Source of the DNA: Pseudomonadota bacterium
GTDB lineage: Bacteria; Pseudomonadota; Gammaproteobacteria; Steroidobacterales; Steroidobacteraceae
DNA: 22,315 nucleotides
Assembly: GCA_003242495.1 (NCBI GenBank)
Contig: QGUO01000006.1
Span: 1-22,315, forward strand
Direction: 5' to 3'
Part shown: piece by piece, positions 20,010 through 22,315 of the stretch
Layout of the letters: each line of letters starts with the position of its first letter
Position numbering within the stretch: position 1 is the first letter of the stretch
Position numbers and translations under genes: made by a program
The notes under the pieces: generated by a model
The model's input: the letters and a program-made list of their open reading frames with translations, nothing else
Database searches by the model: none
What the model was told of the DNA's origin: nothing

Positions 20010-22315
20010 ATGAGCGAAGTCGACGCCGCCGTCGCCGAAATCGTGGAGCACGCCCGGTCGCTGCAGCCGGGGGAGCGCGCCGGCTACGTGCGCCGTGCCT
20101 GCGGCGACGACGAGACGTTGCTCTCACGCGTGCTGATCGCGCTCGGCGAGGACTCCTGCGACGCGAATTTCCGGCAGGCGCTGGCCGCCGCGCACGATCT
20201 ACCGCTCACGCAACCCCCGCTCGAAGGCCAGCGGCTCGGACCTTATCGCATCGTGCGCAGGCTCGGCGCCGGTGGCATGGGCGAGGTGTACCTGGCCGAG
20301 CGCGCCGACGATGAATACACGCATCAGGTCGCCATCAAGCTGGTGCGCGGCGGCCTGGTCTCCGCGCAGGTGCAGAGGCGGCTGCGCACCGAACGCCAGA
20401 TCCTCGCCGGTCTGCAGCATCCGAACATCGCCCGGCTGCTCGACGGCGGGCGCACGCCCGACGGTACTCCCTATCTTGTGATGGAGTACATCGACGGCGA
20501 GCCCATCGACGTGTATTGCGATCGACGCCGGCTCACGCTCGAGGAGCGCATCGCCCTGCTGCGCACGGTGTGCTCGGCGGTCCACTACGCGCATCAAAAC
20601 CTCATCGTCCATCGCGACCTCAAGCCCAGCAACATCCTGATCACCGCCGATGGCACCCTGAAGCTGCTCGATTTTGGCATCGCCAAGCTGCTGGACACGC
20701 GCTCCAGTTCACAAACGCTGGCGGTCACTCACTACGAATACCGGGTGATGACCCCGGCGCACGCGAGCCCCGAGCAGGTGCGCGGCGACACCATTACCAC
20801 CGCCAGCGACATCTACGTGCTGGGCGTGCTCGCCTACGAGCTGCTGACCGGCCGCAAGCCGTTCCAGTTGATCGACAGCAACCTGGCGCACCTGGAGCGC
20901 ATCATCTGCGAGCAGCAACCTCTCGCGCCGAGCGCCATGGCCGCCCGTACCGAGGTGGAATCGCCGGATCTCGCCGTCGAGATCGCGGCCGCGCGCTCGA
21001 CCAACTGCGTGCGGCTGCGCAAGCAACTGGCGGGCGACCTGGACAACATCGTGCTGATGGCCATGCGCAAGGAACCCGAGCGGCGTTACAGCTCCGCCGA
21101 GCAGCTGTCCGCCGATCTCGGTCGGCACCTCGCCGGGCTGCCGGTGCTCGCGACCGGGGATTCCTGGTGGTATCGCGCACGCAAGTTCGTGGCGCGCCAT
21201 GCGGTAGCCGTGACGACATCGGCGATCGCGATCACGACACTGGGCGTCTTCGCAGCGGTCACGTTCCTGCAAGCCCAACGCATCGCCGTGGAGCGCGACA
21301 TGGCGGCCACCGAGCGCGCGCGCGCCGAGCAGGTGTCCTCGTTCCTGGTCGAGCTGTTCGAGCTGTCCGATCCCTCGCGCAGCCGTGGGCACCAGATCAC
21401 GGCGCGCGAGCTGCTCGACATCGGCGCGCGGCGGGTGAGCACCGGGCTCGCCGATCAGCCGGAGACCCGCTCGAGCCTGCTCGCCACCATCGGGCGGGTC
21501 TACAGCGCGCTGGGCCTGTACAACGAGTCCATCGAGCTGCTCGAAGACGCGCTCGAATCGAGCATTGCCCTGCACGGCCCCAGTCATGATGCCGTGGCCA
21601 CCGCGTTGCTCGCGCTCGGGAACGCCCTGTGCGAACGTGGCGAGCTGAACGCCTGCGAAGCACGTCTGGAAGCGGCGCTCGAGATGCAGCACGAGCTGGC
21701 CGGCCCGCAGGCGATCGAGACCGCACCGACACTCATGAGCCTGGCGCGCCTGGCGCAGCAGCGTGGCGCGCTCGACGAGGCCGAACGCCTGTACAACCTG
21801 AGCCTCGCGACCTACCGACGTCACGACCGGGAACGCACGCCGGAGGCCGCTTCCGTAATGAATGAGCTGGCCGGCCTGTTCTCGTATCGTGGAGACTACG
21901 AGCGGGCTGCCGTGCTCTACCGGACGGCGCTCGACATCGACCGGCAGTCGCTCGGGCAGGATCACCCCCACACCCTGATGCACCAGCACAACTTGGCGCT
22001 GGCACTGCATCTGGCAGGCAAGATCGCGGAAGCCGAACCCCTTTATGCGAGCTCGACCGCAATGCTGGAGCAGGTACTGGGCGCCCGCCACCCCTACACG
22101 CTCGATGCCTTGGCGAACCACGGACGGTTCCTTCACCGCAAGGGCGACCTCGAGCAGGCCGAACGCCTGTTCAGCCAGGTGCTGGCGATCGATCGCGAGG
22201 TACGCGGCGCCGAGCACCCCTACGTGGGACACGATCTGGTCAACCGCGCCATCCTGATGCTGGACCTGGGACGCTATGACGATGCCGAGGCCGACCTGCA
22301 CGCGGCACTCGAGAT
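20010..22315 (+). CDS. Transmembrane Ser/Thr protein kinase with C-terminal TPR repeats, cut by window edge
   Basis: The frame is open from ATG 20010 to the edge (768 codons visible). The kinase domain is at about 79-375: GAGGMGEVY (87-94), Lys110 in VAIK, HRDLKPSN (D203, N208), DFG (221-223) and SPEQVRG. A TM helix lies at about 398-420. From about 470 onward there are TPR units (for example IGRVYSALGLYNESIELLED and YERAAVLYRTALDID, with LGQDHPHT linkers of the TPR_12 type). This layout is common in xanthomonad-like gammaproteobacteria, often next to an ECF sigma gene that is not seen here. The segment before SPEQ reads TPAHA rather than the usual TPEYA. Catalytic residues are complete, so it should be active. 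Confidence 0.93.
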   Translation, partial: MSEVDAAVAEIVEHARSLQPGERAGYVRRACGDDETLLSRVLIALGEDSCDANFRQALAAAHDLPLTQPPLEGQRLGPYRIVRRLGAGGMGEVYLAERADDEYTHQVAIKLVRGGLVSAQVQRRLRTERQILAGLQHPNIARLLDGGRTPDGTPYLVMEYIDGEPIDVYCDRRRLTLEERIALLRTVCSAVHYAHQNLIVHRDLKPSNILITADGTLKLLDFGIAKLLDTRSSSQTLAVTHYEYRVMTPAHASPEQVRGDTITTASDIYVLGVLAYELLTGRKPFQLIDSNLAHLERIICEQQPLAPSAMAARTEVESPDLAVEIAAARSTNCVRLRKQLAGDLDNIVLMAMRKEPERRYSSAEQLSADLGRHLAGLPVLATGDSWWYRARKFVARHAVAVTTSAIAITTLGVFAAVTFLQAQRIAVERDMAATERARAEQVSSFLVELFELSDPSRSRGHQITARELLDIGARRVSTGLADQPETRSSLLATIGRVYSALGLYNESIELLEDALESSIALHGPSHDAVATALLALGNALCERGELNACEARLEAALEMQHELAGPQAIETAPTLMSLARLAQQRGALDEAERLYNLSLATYRRHDRERTPEAASVMNELAGLFSYRGDYERAAVLYRTALDIDRQSLGQDHPHTLMHQHNLALALHLAGKIAEAEPLYASSTAMLEQVLGARHPYTLDALANHGRFLHRKGDLEQAERLFSQVLAIDREVRGAEHPYVGHDLVNRAILMLDLGRYDDAEADLHAALE

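Overview
The window is 22.3 kb of GC-rich, densely packed bacterial chromosome. Two terminal genes are cut by the window edges. The likely host is a gammaproteobacterium, perhaps of the Steroidobacter/Nevskia/Xanthomonas neighbourhood. Four things point there: a PA0069-type radical SAM gene behind a CTG-N10-CAG LexA box (the gamma/beta type, not the alphaproteobacterial GTTC-N7-GTTC type), a lysine-rich histone H1-like protein, a TPR-fused Ser/Thr kinase of the xanthomonad type, and envelope hypotheticals that resemble gammaproteobacterial ones. The taxon is inferred from content and was not tested.

Region A (1-10461, all on the minus strand) is an envelope and phospho-signalling locus. In transcription order it holds a lipoprotein (10461-9652), a giant Ser/Gly low-complexity lipoprotein (9477-7753), a lipoprotein with a glycine-zipper segment (7728-6484), a transmembrane Ser/Thr kinase (6440-4026), a transmembrane FHA-like/PEGA/SUMF1-like protein (4029-1627), a small secreted Pro/Ala protein (1619-1278), an ExbB/TolQ/MotA-like channel protein (1275-448) and the start of an Hsp70/actin-fold ATPase (432 to beyond the edge). 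From 9477 onward the genes are separated by 43 bp or less or overlap, so they look like one operon. I know no named system with this composition.

Region B (10677-13055) holds a PA0069-family radical SAM protein with a LexA-type box just before its start, and an MFS exporter upstream of it.

Region C (13225-18650) is a complete alphaproteobacterial-style general stress response. A NepR-like anti-sigma factor, an EcfG-like sigma factor and a HisKA_2/HWE-type sensor kinase lie in one minus-strand operon, divergent from a PhyR response regulator. A BON-domain periplasmic protein follows the kinase. Beyond PhyR are a DUF1328 membrane peptide and a divergent small lipoprotein with a four-cysteine secreted protein. 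Perfect GGAAC-N17-CGTT promoters precede the nepR-like gene and the small lipoprotein, and looser matches precede the DUF1328 and BON genes, so the module appears to come with part of its regulon.

Region D (18643-22315) holds an alpha/beta hydrolase, the histone H1-like protein, and a divergent Ser/Thr kinase-TPR protein that runs off the right edge. The intergenic region between the last two contains nested inverted repeats. I saw no tRNA, rRNA, CRISPR array or insertion sequence, and no gene-free stretch longer than about 300 bp.
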